From NCBI GenBank assembly GCA_051011135.1, contig JBPCUO010000047.1:1-23231 (forward strand): 23,231 nt of DNA, read 5' to 3'. Source of the DNA: JACOND01 sp051011135 (lineage in GTDB: Bacteria > Bdellovibrionota > Bdellovibrionia > Bdellovibrionales > UBA1609). The notes beneath the pieces were generated by a model. The model saw nothing but the letters and a program-made list of their open reading frames with translations. It was not told the DNA's origin and did not search any database. How positions within the stretch are numbered: the stretch's first letter is position 1; each line of letters starts with the position of its first letter. This document shows positions 1 to 7,310 of the stretch, in pieces. Position numbers and translations under genes: made by a program.

Positions 1-610
1 ATTAAATGTTATTTTAAAAGTCGATGTTAGGGGAAGCCTAGAAGCTTTAAAAGTGGGATTAGGAAAGCTTAAAAGTGAAAATGTATCTCTTAAAATAGTT
101 CATTCTGCTGTGGGAGCAGTAACAGAAAGTGATGTGCTATTAGCATCAACAGTTCAAGGTATTATCTTAGGTTTTAATGTTCGCCCCGATGGAAAAGCGT
201 CTAAACTTGCAAGAGATAAAGCGGTTGAGGTTCATACTTATTCTATTATTTATGAACTATTAGATTATGTTAAAAAAATGATGTTAGGTCTTTTAGAGCC
301 AGAGTATCTTGAAGAAAATTTAGGAAAAGCAGAAGTTCGTAATATTTTTCACATTTCTAAATTAGGAACAGTGGCTGGGTCTTATGTGACAGAAGGAAAA
401 TTTACAAGAAGTAGTTTTATTCGATTAGTTCGTGATGGACGAATTGTTCATGATGGAAATATTTCAAGTTTAAAAAGATTCAAAGATGATGCTAAAGAAG
501 TGGGGTCAGGTTTAGAGTGTGGTATAGTGATTGAAAACTTTAACGATATTAAACCTAATGATATTTTGGAATCTTATATTAAAAAAGAAATTTCTAGAAC
601 TGAACTTTAA
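1..610 (+). CDS. infB: Translation initiation factor IF-2, C-terminal part (partial at window edge)
   Basis: IF-2 is the GTPase that places initiator fMet-tRNA on the 30S subunit. Only the C-terminal end is present. The reading frame is open from base 2, and the gene begins before the window. The first visible residues, NVILKVDVRGSLEALK, match the start of IF-2 domain III. The end matches domain IV, which binds fMet-tRNA: the VRNIFHISKLGTVAGSYVTEG stretch, then RRFKDD-like LKRFKDD, and ECGIVIENFNDIKPND near the end. A GTG at 53 is an internal codon, not a start. The gene ends 8 bases before truB, so the two are probably co-transcribed. The identification is very secure; only the 5' extent is unknown. 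Confidence 0.97.
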   Translation, partial: LNVILKVDVRGSLEALKVGLGKLKSENVSLKIVHSAVGAVTESDVLLASTVQGIILGFNVRPDGKASKLARDKAVEVHTYSIIYELLDYVKKMMLGLLEPEYLEENLGKAEVRNIFHISKLGTVAGSYVTEGKFTRSSFIRLVRDGRIVHDGNISSLKRFKDDAKEVGSGLECGIVIENFNDIKPNDILESYIKKEISRTEL

Positions 611-618
611 AGGTTTTT

Positions 619-1572
619 ATGAAAAAAGATTCATTTCATGGAGTCTTGCTAATTCGTAAAGAGAAAGATTGGACAAGCCATGATGTTGTTCAAAAAATTC
701 GAAATTTATTGAATCAAAAATCTGTAGGTCATGCAGGGACTTTAGATCCTATGGCTGAAGGATTGTTAGTTGTTTTACTAGGATCTGTTACAAAATTAAG
801 TTCCTATCTTTTAAATGCAGATAAAAGATATAAGCTTTTGATGAAGTTTGGTTTAATAACAGATAGTTATGATGCTACAGGTGAAATCCTTCAAGATGAA
901 AAGGTATCTTTAAAAAAAGACACTATAGAAAAAGAGATTAAAAAAAACCTAGGAGAGCTTCATTTAAAAGTTCCTTACTTTTCAGCGGTAAAAGTAAAAG
1001 GAAAAAAACTTTATAAATACGCACAATCTGGATCAGAGGTAGAAAGACCTATTAAAAAAATGTCTCTTTATGATCTTGATATTCATCGCATTACAAAAGA
1101 TCATGCAGAAGTTTCTGTTTCTTGCAGTAAAGGAACTTATATTCGCTCTTGGGTTTCTTTTTTAGGAGAGCAGTTAAAAACAGGTGCTTGTTTAATGAAA
1201 TTAGAAAGAGTTTCTTCTGGTTTTTTTTCTATAGATAAAGGCTTAACTCTTCTTGATTTAGAAAAAAAATTAAAAAATGTTGAAAATAGTAAAGATTTAA
1301 AAACTGCTATAGGAGGGTGCTTTTGTTTTGCTTCAGAAGCCCTCCCTCATTTCCCTTTTTTGGAATTAACAAATAGAGATACTAAAGCCTTATCACAAGG
1401 TCAAATTCCTGAAAACTTAATTCAAAAAAGTCAGAGTCAACAAATTGAGGTGAATCAACAAGGCTCCTCTCAGTTTTTAAAAATAGTGCAAGGCCATCAT
1501 TTAATAACTCTTTTAGAGTTAGAGCCTTATAAAAAAATAAAAATTGTAAAAAATTTCCCTTTAGCTTATTAA
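619..1572 (+). CDS. truB: tRNA pseudouridine(55) synthase TruB
   Basis: TruB converts U55 in the T-loop of tRNAs to pseudouridine. The 317-residue length is normal for the family. The catalytic motif GHAGTLDPMAEGLL lies at residues 37-50, with the nucleophilic aspartate at D43. The family pattern continues with a YKLLMKFG-like strand near residue 75, the PYFSAVKVKGKKLYKYAQ segment near residue 120, and SCSKGTYIRSW near residue 170. The region after about residue 245 is the smaller C-terminal domain, probably PUA-like, and is more diverged. The ATG has only a modest AAAGG ribosome site just before it. It follows infB closely, as in many bacteria, but rbfA is not between them. Function is confidently assigned. 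Confidence 0.97.
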   Translation: MKKDSFHGVLLIRKEKDWTSHDVVQKIRNLLNQKSVGHAGTLDPMAEGLLVVLLGSVTKLSSYLLNADKRYKLLMKFGLITDSYDATGEILQDEKVSLKKDTIEKEIKKNLGELHLKVPYFSAVKVKGKKLYKYAQSGSEVERPIKKMSLYDLDIHRITKDHAEVSVSCSKGTYIRSWVSFLGEQLKTGACLMKLERVSSGFFSIDKGLTLLDLEKKLKNVENSKDLKTAIGGCFCFASEALPHFPFLELTNRDTKALSQGQIPENLIQKSQSQQIEVNQQGSSQFLKIVQGHHLITLLELEPYKKIKIVKNFPLAY

Positions 1573-1584
1573 TAATAAAAAAGC

Positions 1585-2946
1585 GTGGATGGTATGGAAC
1601 CTTTTAAAATAAAAACAACAGAACCTATTTATTTAACAGATAGAAAATACCGTAAAAAAGTATTAGAAAAAGCTCATCTTAATTTATTTTTAATAAAATC
1701 TAGAGATGTCATCATTGATCTTTTAACGGATTCTGGAACAGGTGCTATGAGCGCGCAACAATGGGGAGCTCTTTTACAAGGAGATGAATCTTACGCTGGG
1801 GCCTCGAGTTTTTTTGAATTTGAAAAAACGATAAAAGATATAACAGGTATGGAATATGTCATACCAACGCATCAAGGTCGCTCCGCAGAAAGAATTTTAT
1901 TAGAATCTTTAAAAGGAAAAGGAGAGTTTATTGCTTCTAACATGTTGTTTGATACCACAAGAGCGAATGCAGAAAGTATGGGGTTTCAAGTTTTGGACCT
2001 TCCTTGTCAGGAGCAAAAAGAAATTTCAAAAAATCATGACTTTAAAGGGAATATAGATTTAATTCAGCTCGAAGAATCTTTTAAAACAAAGAAAGTTGCT
2101 GGTGTTATCTTAACAATCACTAATAACTCAGGAGGAGGTCAGCCTGTTTCTTTAGAAAATATAAAAGAAACAAGCCGTCTTTGTAAAAAATACTCCATTC
2201 CTTTTATTTTAGATGCTTGTCGTTTTGCTGAAAATTCTTGGTTCATCAAACTAAGAGAAACCAAATACAAAAATAAAACTCCAAGAGAAATTGCTTATGA
2301 AACTTTTCAACAGGCGGATGCGTGTTTTGTTTCCGCAAAAAAAGATGGTTTATCAAATATTGGAGGATTTATTTGCGTTAGAGATTCTCAAAGTTATCAG
2401 GAGCATTGTCATCAATTAGTCTTGTCAGAAGGTTTTACAACTTATGGAGGCTTGGCAGGAAGAGATTTATCTGCTTGCTCTGTGGGTTTAAAAGAAGTTT
2501 TAGAAGAGTCTTATCTGGATTATCGCATTTCTTCCGTTGCTTATATTCATAAAAAACTTTCTAAAGGAGGCTTGCCTTTAATACACCCCTCAGGAGGGCA
2601 TGCTGTCTATATAGATGCTAAGTCTTTATTGCCTCATATTCCTGTTTCTGGCTATCCAGGGCAGGCTTTTGTTTCTGGTCTTTATGAATCTTATGGAATT
2701 CGAAGCTGTGAAATTGGATCTGTTATGCTTGGTAAAACTTTAAAAAATGGAGAAAAAAGCTATCATATGCAGGAGTTGGTTCGACTGGCCATTCCTCGAA
2801 GAGTTTATACTCGCTCTCATTATGATTATATTTGTGAATCAATCCTTTCCTTTGTAAAAGAAGAAGCTTCTCGTTTAAAGGGTATAAAAATTATAAAAGA
2901 ACCTCCTATCTTGAGACATTTTACGGCTCATTTTGAATGGATTTAA
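1585..2946 (+). CDS. tnaA: Tryptophanase (tryptophan indole-lyase) of the TnaA/tyrosine phenol-lyase family
   Basis: A PLP-dependent beta-eliminating lyase, predicted to split L-tryptophan into indole, pyruvate and ammonia. Its 453 residues fit the family (about 456-476). Motifs: DLLTDSGTGAMS (46-57), IPTHQGR (93-99), the PLP aspartate D210 and R213 in LDACRFAEN, the Schiff-base lysine K253 in SAKKDG, and LRHFTA at the C-terminus. Three positions that separate tryptophanase from tyrosine phenol-lyase, as recalled for the Citrobacter and Proteus enzymes, are D123 (FDTTR), I377 (CEIG) and H445 (RHF). All three are the tryptophanase type, although the overall sequence (AMSAQQWG, YGGLAGRD) also resembles the phenol-lyase. 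Either GTG at 1585 or ATG at 1594 may be the start. It sits between truB and rpsO, an unusual place. Substrate choice is inferred from residues, so tyrosine activity is not excluded. Confidence 0.88.
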   Translation: MDGMEPFKIKTTEPIYLTDRKYRKKVLEKAHLNLFLIKSRDVIIDLLTDSGTGAMSAQQWGALLQGDESYAGASSFFEFEKTIKDITGMEYVIPTHQGRSAERILLESLKGKGEFIASNMLFDTTRANAESMGFQVLDLPCQEQKEISKNHDFKGNIDLIQLEESFKTKKVAGVILTITNNSGGGQPVSLENIKETSRLCKKYSIPFILDACRFAENSWFIKLRETKYKNKTPREIAYETFQQADACFVSAKKDGLSNIGGFICVRDSQSYQEHCHQLVLSEGFTTYGGLAGRDLSACSVGLKEVLEESYLDYRISSVAYIHKKLSKGGLPLIHPSGGHAVYIDAKSLLPHIPVSGYPGQAFVSGLYESYGIRSCEIGSVMLGKTLKNGEKSYHMQELVRLAIPRRVYTRSHYDYICESILSFVKEEASRLKGIKIIKEPPILRHFTAHFEWI

Positions 2947-2954
2947 AAATACTA

Positions 2955-2984
2955 TAGACAAAGCTTGGTTTTTTTGTTTAAGAT
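2955..2984 (+). promoter_or_regulatory. Possible sigma70-type promoter for rpsO-pnp
   Basis: TAGACA (2955-2960, five of six matches to TTGACA) is followed after 18 bases by TAAGAT (2979-2984, four of six matches to TATAAT). A transcript from here would start near 2991, just before the rpsO ribosome site. In such AT-rich DNA these matches are weak evidence, and read-through from the upstream genes is equally possible. Confidence 0.25.
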
Positions 2985-3013
2985 GCTTGGATAAAAATTG
3001 AAGGAGAATAATT

Positions 3014-3283
3014 TTGCAGATGTCCAAAGAGAAAAAAGAAGAGATTGTAAAAAAATTTAAAAAAACATCTCAAGATACAGGAAGTTCACAAGTTCAAGTT
3101 GCTTTACTAACAGAAAAAATAAAAGAATTAACAGAGCACTTTAAAATTCATAAAAAAGACTTTCATTCTATGAGAGGTTTGATCAAAATGGTCAGTCTTC
3201 GTAAAAAAATTCTTAACTATATGAAAAGGAAAGAAGTAAACAATTATAAAAAAGTGATTCAGGAACTAAAGTTAAGAAAATAA
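3014..3283 (+). CDS. rpsO: 30S ribosomal protein S15
   Basis: S15 binds the central domain of 16S rRNA and is an early assembly protein. The family signature is clear: DTGSSQVQVALLTEKI near residue 21, then HFKIHKKDFHSMRGLIKMVSLRKKILNYMKRK. I chose the TTG at 3014 over the ATG at 3020. An AAGGAG ribosome site at 3001-3006 lies 7 bases before the TTG, which is good spacing, and this start gives 89 residues, the same length as E. coli S15 with both ends aligned. The rpsO-pnp order is widely conserved. The 51 bases to pnp show no strong hairpin of the kind used for RNase III processing in enterobacteria. Confidence 0.97.
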   Translation: MQMSKEKKEEIVKKFKKTSQDTGSSQVQVALLTEKIKELTEHFKIHKKDFHSMRGLIKMVSLRKKILNYMKRKEVNNYKKVIQELKLRK

Positions 3284-3334
3284 ATTTTTTTCTAAAGTTA
3301 TTCAGTATTTTTTTATTTAAGCAAGAGGTTAAAG

Positions 3335-5428
3335 ATGTTTAAAAAAGTGACTTCACAATGTGAAATTCAAGGTCAAACTATTACAGTAGAAACAGGTCAG
3401 TTAGCTCGTCAAGCGGATGCTTCTGTTTATGTCCGTTGCGGGAACAATCATGTTTTAGTGACAGCAGTGTCTTCTAAAAAAGAATCAAAACTTGATTTTT
3501 TTCCTTTGACTATTGAGTATCAAGAAAAATTTTATTCTGTAGGTCGTTTCCCTGGAGGATTTTTTAAAAGAGAAGGTCGCCCAAGCGGTGAATCTATTTT
3601 AAAAGCGAGACTTATTGATCGTCCTATTCGTCCTTGTTTTCCAGAAAACTACAGGCACGAAACTCAAGTGGCTGCAATGGTTTTAAGTTCTGATGGGCAT
3701 TTCCCTTTAGAGGTTCTGGCAGGTATAGGAGCTTCTACGGCTTTTCATATCAGTGATATTCCTTTTGGTGGTCCTGTTGGTTTTTTAAAAGTGGCTTTAA
3801 AAGATGGTGAATTTATTTTAAATACTCCAGAAGAAGAAGTGGCTCCTTCTGCTAAAGATATGGAGTTAATTGTTGCTGGAACGCCTCAAGGGCTTTTGAT
3901 GGTTGAAGGTTCGGCCAAATTTATTTCTGAAAAACAAGCTTTAGACGGTTTAAAAATGGCTCATGAATCTATGAAGCCTATTTTTGAAATGCAAGAAGAT
4001 TTAAGAAAGAAAACAGGCTCTAAAAAGAAAAGAGAAGTTATTGTTCCAGAACAAAATGCTTCTTATACAAAAGAGGTAGAAGATTTTTTAAAAGCAGATA
4101 TGGAAAAAGCTCTTAATGAGCGTGATAAAACCAGAAGATATGAAGCTTTAAGGGTGATTAAAGACAAAGCTTTAGAAAATTTTGTCAAAGAAGAAGATGA
4201 AGAAGTTTCAAAAAAAGTCACTGGCATTTATGAAGATTTAAAATACAAAACCGCTCGAGAAATGATCGTTGGTAAATCCCTTCGTATCGATGGCAGAAAA
4301 ATGGATCAGGTTCGTCCTATTTCTTGTGAGGCTAATATTTTACCAAGAGCTCATGGTTCTGCTCTTTTTACAAGAGGAGAAACTCAAGTTTTAGGAACGA
4401 CAACTTTAGGAACCGGTGAGGATGAAAAAATCATTGATGATATTTGGAATTCTTGTCGAAAATCTTTTTATCTTCATTATAACTTTCCTCCTTTTTGCGT
4501 TGGAGAAACAGGTCGTTTTGGAGGTCAAAGCCGAAGAGAAATAGGTCATGGGTTTCTGGCAGAAAAAGCTTTAAAATCCGTAATTCCTGAACATGAAAAA
4601 TTTCCTTATACTATTCGAATTGTTGGAGAGGTTTTAGAATCCAATGGTTCTAGTTCTATGGGAACGGTTTGCTCAGGTATGATGTCTCTTTTAGCAGCAG
4701 GAGTTCCTGTTAAAGATACTGTTGCAGGAATTGCAATGGGTCTCATTAAAGAAAAAGATAAAGTTGTTATTCTCTCTGATATTTTAGGTGATGAAGATCA
4801 TTTAGGAGATATGGATTTTAAAGTTGCAGGTTCTGAAAAAGGAATCACCGCTCTTCAAATGGATATTAAAATAGATAGTATTGATTTTAAGACAATGGAA
4901 AAAGCTTTAGAACAAGCTCTTGTGGGCCGTAAACATATTTTAAAAGAAATGGAAAAAGCAATTATTGAACCACAAAAACTTTCTGATCACGCCCCTCGCA
5001 TTCAAAAAATGAAAGTTAAAACAACAAAAATTAGAGAGATTATTGGCTCTGGTGGTAAGACCATTAATTCTATCATGTCTGAAACAGGAGCTAAAATTGA
5101 TATTAATGATGATGGAATCGTTATTGTTTCTTCTCCAACCAGAGAAGGAGTTGAAAAGGCTGTTGAAATTATAGAAGGCATTTGTGAAGAGGTTGAAGTT
5201 GGGAAGGTTTACGAAGGAGTTGTAACAGGAATTAAAGAATTTGGAGCTTTTGTAGAGATTTTACCAAAAACTTCAGGTCTTCTTCATATTTCAGAAATTT
5301 CCAATGAAAGAACTAATAAAGTCACTGATGTTTTTTCAGAAGGTGATAAAGTTAAAGTTAAAGTTTTAAATGTAGACGGTGGTGGAAAAATACGCCTAAG
5401 CGCTAAAGCTGTGGAAAACTCTAAATAA
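3335..5428 (+). CDS. pnp: Polyribonucleotide nucleotidyltransferase (PNPase)
   Basis: PNPase degrades RNA 3' to 5' by phosphorolysis, releasing nucleoside diphosphates, and is a core part of bacterial mRNA decay. At 697 residues it has the full architecture: a first RNase PH domain (about 5-220, with GRPSGESILKARLIDRPIRP), an all-helical linker (about 240-310), the catalytic second RNase PH domain (about 315-545), a KH domain with the IIGSGG loop at 569-574, and an S1 domain (about 622-692). Active-site aspartates D486 and D492 in the GDEDHLGDMDF segment have the same numbers as in the E. coli enzyme, and FGGQSRREIGHG is present. The ATG has an AAGAGG ribosome site at 3323-3328. It is co-directional with rpsO and probably in the same transcript. 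Confidence 0.98.
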   Translation: MFKKVTSQCEIQGQTITVETGQLARQADASVYVRCGNNHVLVTAVSSKKESKLDFFPLTIEYQEKFYSVGRFPGGFFKREGRPSGESILKARLIDRPIRPCFPENYRHETQVAAMVLSSDGHFPLEVLAGIGASTAFHISDIPFGGPVGFLKVALKDGEFILNTPEEEVAPSAKDMELIVAGTPQGLLMVEGSAKFISEKQALDGLKMAHESMKPIFEMQEDLRKKTGSKKKREVIVPEQNASYTKEVEDFLKADMEKALNERDKTRRYEALRVIKDKALENFVKEEDEEVSKKVTGIYEDLKYKTAREMIVGKSLRIDGRKMDQVRPISCEANILPRAHGSALFTRGETQVLGTTTLGTGEDEKIIDDIWNSCRKSFYLHYNFPPFCVGETGRFGGQSRREIGHGFLAEKALKSVIPEHEKFPYTIRIVGEVLESNGSSSMGTVCSGMMSLLAAGVPVKDTVAGIAMGLIKEKDKVVILSDILGDEDHLGDMDFKVAGSEKGITALQMDIKIDSIDFKTMEKALEQALVGRKHILKEMEKAIIEPQKLSDHAPRIQKMKVKTTKIREIIGSGGKTINSIMSETGAKIDINDDGIVIVSSPTREGVEKAVEIIEGICEEVEVGKVYEGVVTGIKEFGAFVEILPKTSGLLHISEISNERTNKVTDVFSEGDKVKVKVLNVDGGGKIRLSAKAVENSK

Positions 5429-5515
5429 AATAAAAAATAAGAAAATACTATAGAAGCATAGAGTTATTTTATACCACTCTGCTGAAAAAATTGAGATAAA
5501 TAAAAGAGGTCGCTT

Positions 5516-5995
5516 ATGGATATAGAAACTTCTTTTTCTTTAGAGAAATCAAAAAATCTACAGGTAAAAATAAAAAAATTAGCACACTTTAAAGGGCCCT
5601 TGCCAGAATATAAAAGCGAGTGGGCTAGTGGTTTTGATGTGCAAGCCTGTTTAGAAGAATCCATTACGCTAAAACCGGGGGAGCGGGTTTTAATTCCTAC
5701 AGGATTAAGCTTTGAGCTGCCTAGAGGCTTTGAAATGCAATCTCGTCCTAGAAGTGGATTATCTCTTAAAAAAGGTCTGACAGTTTTAAATTCTCCAGGA
5801 ACTATTGATTCCGATTATCGAGGAGAAGTAAAAATCATTCTTATCAATCATGGCAGAGAGGATTTTCTAATCAAAGATCAAGAAAGAGTCGCTCAAATTG
5901 TGATCTGCCCTGTTTACCAAGCTGTTTTTATAGAAAGTGAAACTTTAAGTGACACTCAAAGAGGAGGTGGGGGATTCGGAAGCACTGGTGTTTAG
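5516..5995 (+). CDS. dut: Deoxyuridine 5'-triphosphate nucleotidohydrolase (dUTPase)
   Basis: It hydrolyses dUTP to dUMP and pyrophosphate, keeping uracil out of DNA and supplying dUMP for thymidylate synthesis. All five motifs of the trimeric family are in order: SGFDVQA (38-44), RPRSGLSLKKG (78-88), GTIDSDYRGE (95-104) with catalytic D98, ERVAQIVI (123-130), and the glycine-rich RGGGGFGSTG at the C-terminus. The 159 residues include roughly eight more at the N-terminus than the E. coli enzyme. There is no later in-frame start before the conserved core, so ATG 5516 with AGAGG at 5505-5509 is the best choice. The codons for the last glycine-rich motif also supply the ribosome site of the next gene, which overlaps the end of dut. 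Confidence 0.95.
   Translation: MDIETSFSLEKSKNLQVKIKKLAHFKGPLPEYKSEWASGFDVQACLEESITLKPGERVLIPTGLSFELPRGFEMQSRPRSGLSLKKGLTVLNSPGTIDSDYRGEVKIILINHGREDFLIKDQERVAQIVICPVYQAVFIESETLSDTQRGGGGFGSTGV
5962..5967 (+). promoter_or_regulatory. Strong Shine-Dalgarno AGGAGG inside dut, in front of an ATT start
   Basis: A perfect AGGAGG lies within the codons for the terminal glycine run of dUTPase. Six bases later is ATT at 5974, the only plausible initiation codon that gives the downstream exported protein a complete signal peptide. The glycine codons alone could explain the sequence, so its role is inferred from spacing and from the protein's N-terminus. Confidence 0.5.
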
Positions 5996-7197
5996 TTTCT
6001 TTTTTTCTTTTTTCTTTTTTGTTTTTAGGATTTGCCGAAGGGAAAACAAAAAATAAAGCTTCTTATAAAAAAGCAAGACGATCTGTATCTTCTCAAGCAG
6101 GTTTTGTTTTAAAGTCCAATCATAAAATATTTAAAAATCTCTCTCTTAAACGAGGAGATTTTATTGAATCTTTTAATAAAAAAGATGTTGCTTCTTCAAA
6201 AGATCTTTTAAAAAAAATATCTCACACTAAAAAAAGTAAAAAATTTTCTATTAAGCTCAAAAGAAAAAGCCAAACCTATCTCGTGATTTATAAAAAACAA
6301 AGCAAAAGCAAGTATCAGAAAGTAAAAACTTATAAAGTGTCTCGTAAAAAACAAAAAAACAAAAAAACCAAAACTTCTGATAAGAATTCTAATGCTTTTC
6401 AAAAGATAATTTCTCAATACAAAGGTGCTTTACAAAAAGGATATGTGACGGCTGTCGATAGTTTAATTTATAAAGGGCCTGATTTTGATACAGAACAAAT
6501 TTTTTATTTAAGATCTGGAAACCATGTCACCATGTCAAAAAAAATATTCACTCCTTCTCATGGGTTTGGGACTTTTTATAAAGTTTTTATAAAAAAACCT
6601 AAAATTGTTATAGGTTATGTTTCAGAAGTCGATGTTATTCCTGAGTATAAAAGAAAAACAATGGAATTAAATTCAGAGTATGTTTTTTTGAAAAAGCAAA
6701 TCGATAAAACAGGTCGTTTTAAAATGCCTATAAAAAAAGAAGGAAAAGCTTTTGTAAAAAAATCTAAACAAAAATCTTCAAAGGGAAAAAAGAATCGTTA
6801 TGTAGGTATTTCTGGTGGTCTAGATGACTTATTAACCCCTTTTAATTTTAATAAACATGGAAAAGTGGGATTCAAATTAAGTGGTTTTTATTTTATCCCC
6901 TTAGAAATAGATTTGAGTTTGGTTTCTTCTTTTGATTTATTGTCTTGGAATGTGGATTTTATGATTCAATATCCTTTTTTAGCAGCTCGTTCTTTTTTAA
7001 TATATGTTATGGGAGGAATAGGCTCAGAAATAACTCGACCCCAAAGTCTTAATGTAGATGTAGGCCCTGCCCTGGGTTTATCTTTAGCAAAGCCTTTTAG
7101 CACCTTTTTATTAAGGATAGATGGAAAAATGGATTTTTATGTTTTAAGAAGGAAGTTTTCTCCTGCGGTATTAATATCTTTTCAAAAACAAATTTAG
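5974..7197 (+). CDS. Exported protein with PDZ-like and SH3-like domains and a C-terminal beta-strand (outer-membrane-type) region
   Basis: I do not recognise a named family. If translated from ATT 5974 it has 407 residues. These begin with a signal peptide: basic RKHW, a hydrophobic run to about residue 19, and a likely cleavage after GFA. Residues about 43-106 look like the second half of a PDZ domain (LKRGDFIESFNKKDV, then KKFSIKLKRKSQTYLVIYK). A lysine-rich linker follows (about 107-140). Residues about 158-225 resemble a bacterial SH3 domain (VTAVDSLIYKGP, then FYKVFIKKPKIVIGYVSEVDV). The last 130 residues alternate polar and hydrophobic positions, as in beta-barrel strands. There is no lipobox. 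The first conventional start is TTG at 6019, but it falls inside the hydrophobic core and would lose the basic N-terminus. A periplasmic or outer-membrane role is inferred; the substrate is unknown. Confidence 0.72.
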   Translation: MRKHWCLVSFFLFSFLFLGFAEGKTKNKASYKKARRSVSSQAGFVLKSNHKIFKNLSLKRGDFIESFNKKDVASSKDLLKKISHTKKSKKFSIKLKRKSQTYLVIYKKQSKSKYQKVKTYKVSRKKQKNKKTKTSDKNSNAFQKIISQYKGALQKGYVTAVDSLIYKGPDFDTEQIFYLRSGNHVTMSKKIFTPSHGFGTFYKVFIKKPKIVIGYVSEVDVIPEYKRKTMELNSEYVFLKKQIDKTGRFKMPIKKEGKAFVKKSKQKSSKGKKNRYVGISGGLDDLLTPFNFNKHGKVGFKLSGFYFIPLEIDLSLVSSFDLLSWNVDFMIQYPFLAARSFLIYVMGGIGSEITRPQSLNVDVGPALGLSLAKPFSTFLLRIDGKMDFYVLRRKFSPAVLISFQKQI

Positions 7198-7202
7198 TTG
7201 AG

Positions 7203-7304
7203 ATGGATCAATTTTCTTTTTCTAGTTTTTGCCCTTATGGAAGACCTGTCTTTGTAGAATATCCTATATCTTTTTTAAAAAGAGATGTTGATCGTATTGC
7301 TTAA
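7203..7304 (+). CDS. Possible 33-codon ORF in frame with miaA
   Basis: ATG 7203 opens 33 codons (MDQFSFSSFCPYGRPV and on) ending at TAA 7302. miaA begins two codons later in the same reading frame. I do not recognise the peptide. There is no good ribosome site, but the upstream gene ends 5 bases earlier, so coupled translation is possible. It could be a leader peptide, a decayed remnant or chance. Apart from this, the 113 bases before miaA show nothing else. Confidence 0.2.
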   Translation: MDQFSFSSFCPYGRPVFVEYPISFLKRDVDRIA

Positions 7305-7310
7305 ATCCAG

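Noticed and set aside
2946..2958. A 13-base string, AAAATACTATAGA, occurs here and again at 5442-5454, on either side of rpsO-pnp.
   Set aside because: In DNA this AT-rich a shared 13-mer is expected several times in 23 kb by chance. Neither copy has a convincing -35 box, although TACTAT could act as a -10.
5455..5483. Possible hairpin after pnp (AGC-AGAG pairing with CTCT-GCT).
   Set aside because: The stem is short (4 + 3 pairs with a 2-base bulge), the loop is long, and no T-run follows, so it is not a credible intrinsic terminator.
6208..6417. Minus-strand open frame with a hydrophobic Phe/Leu-rich product.
   Set aside because: It is the complement of lysine-rich codons (AAA read as TTT) in the PDZ/SH3 gene, a common artefact in AT-rich DNA.
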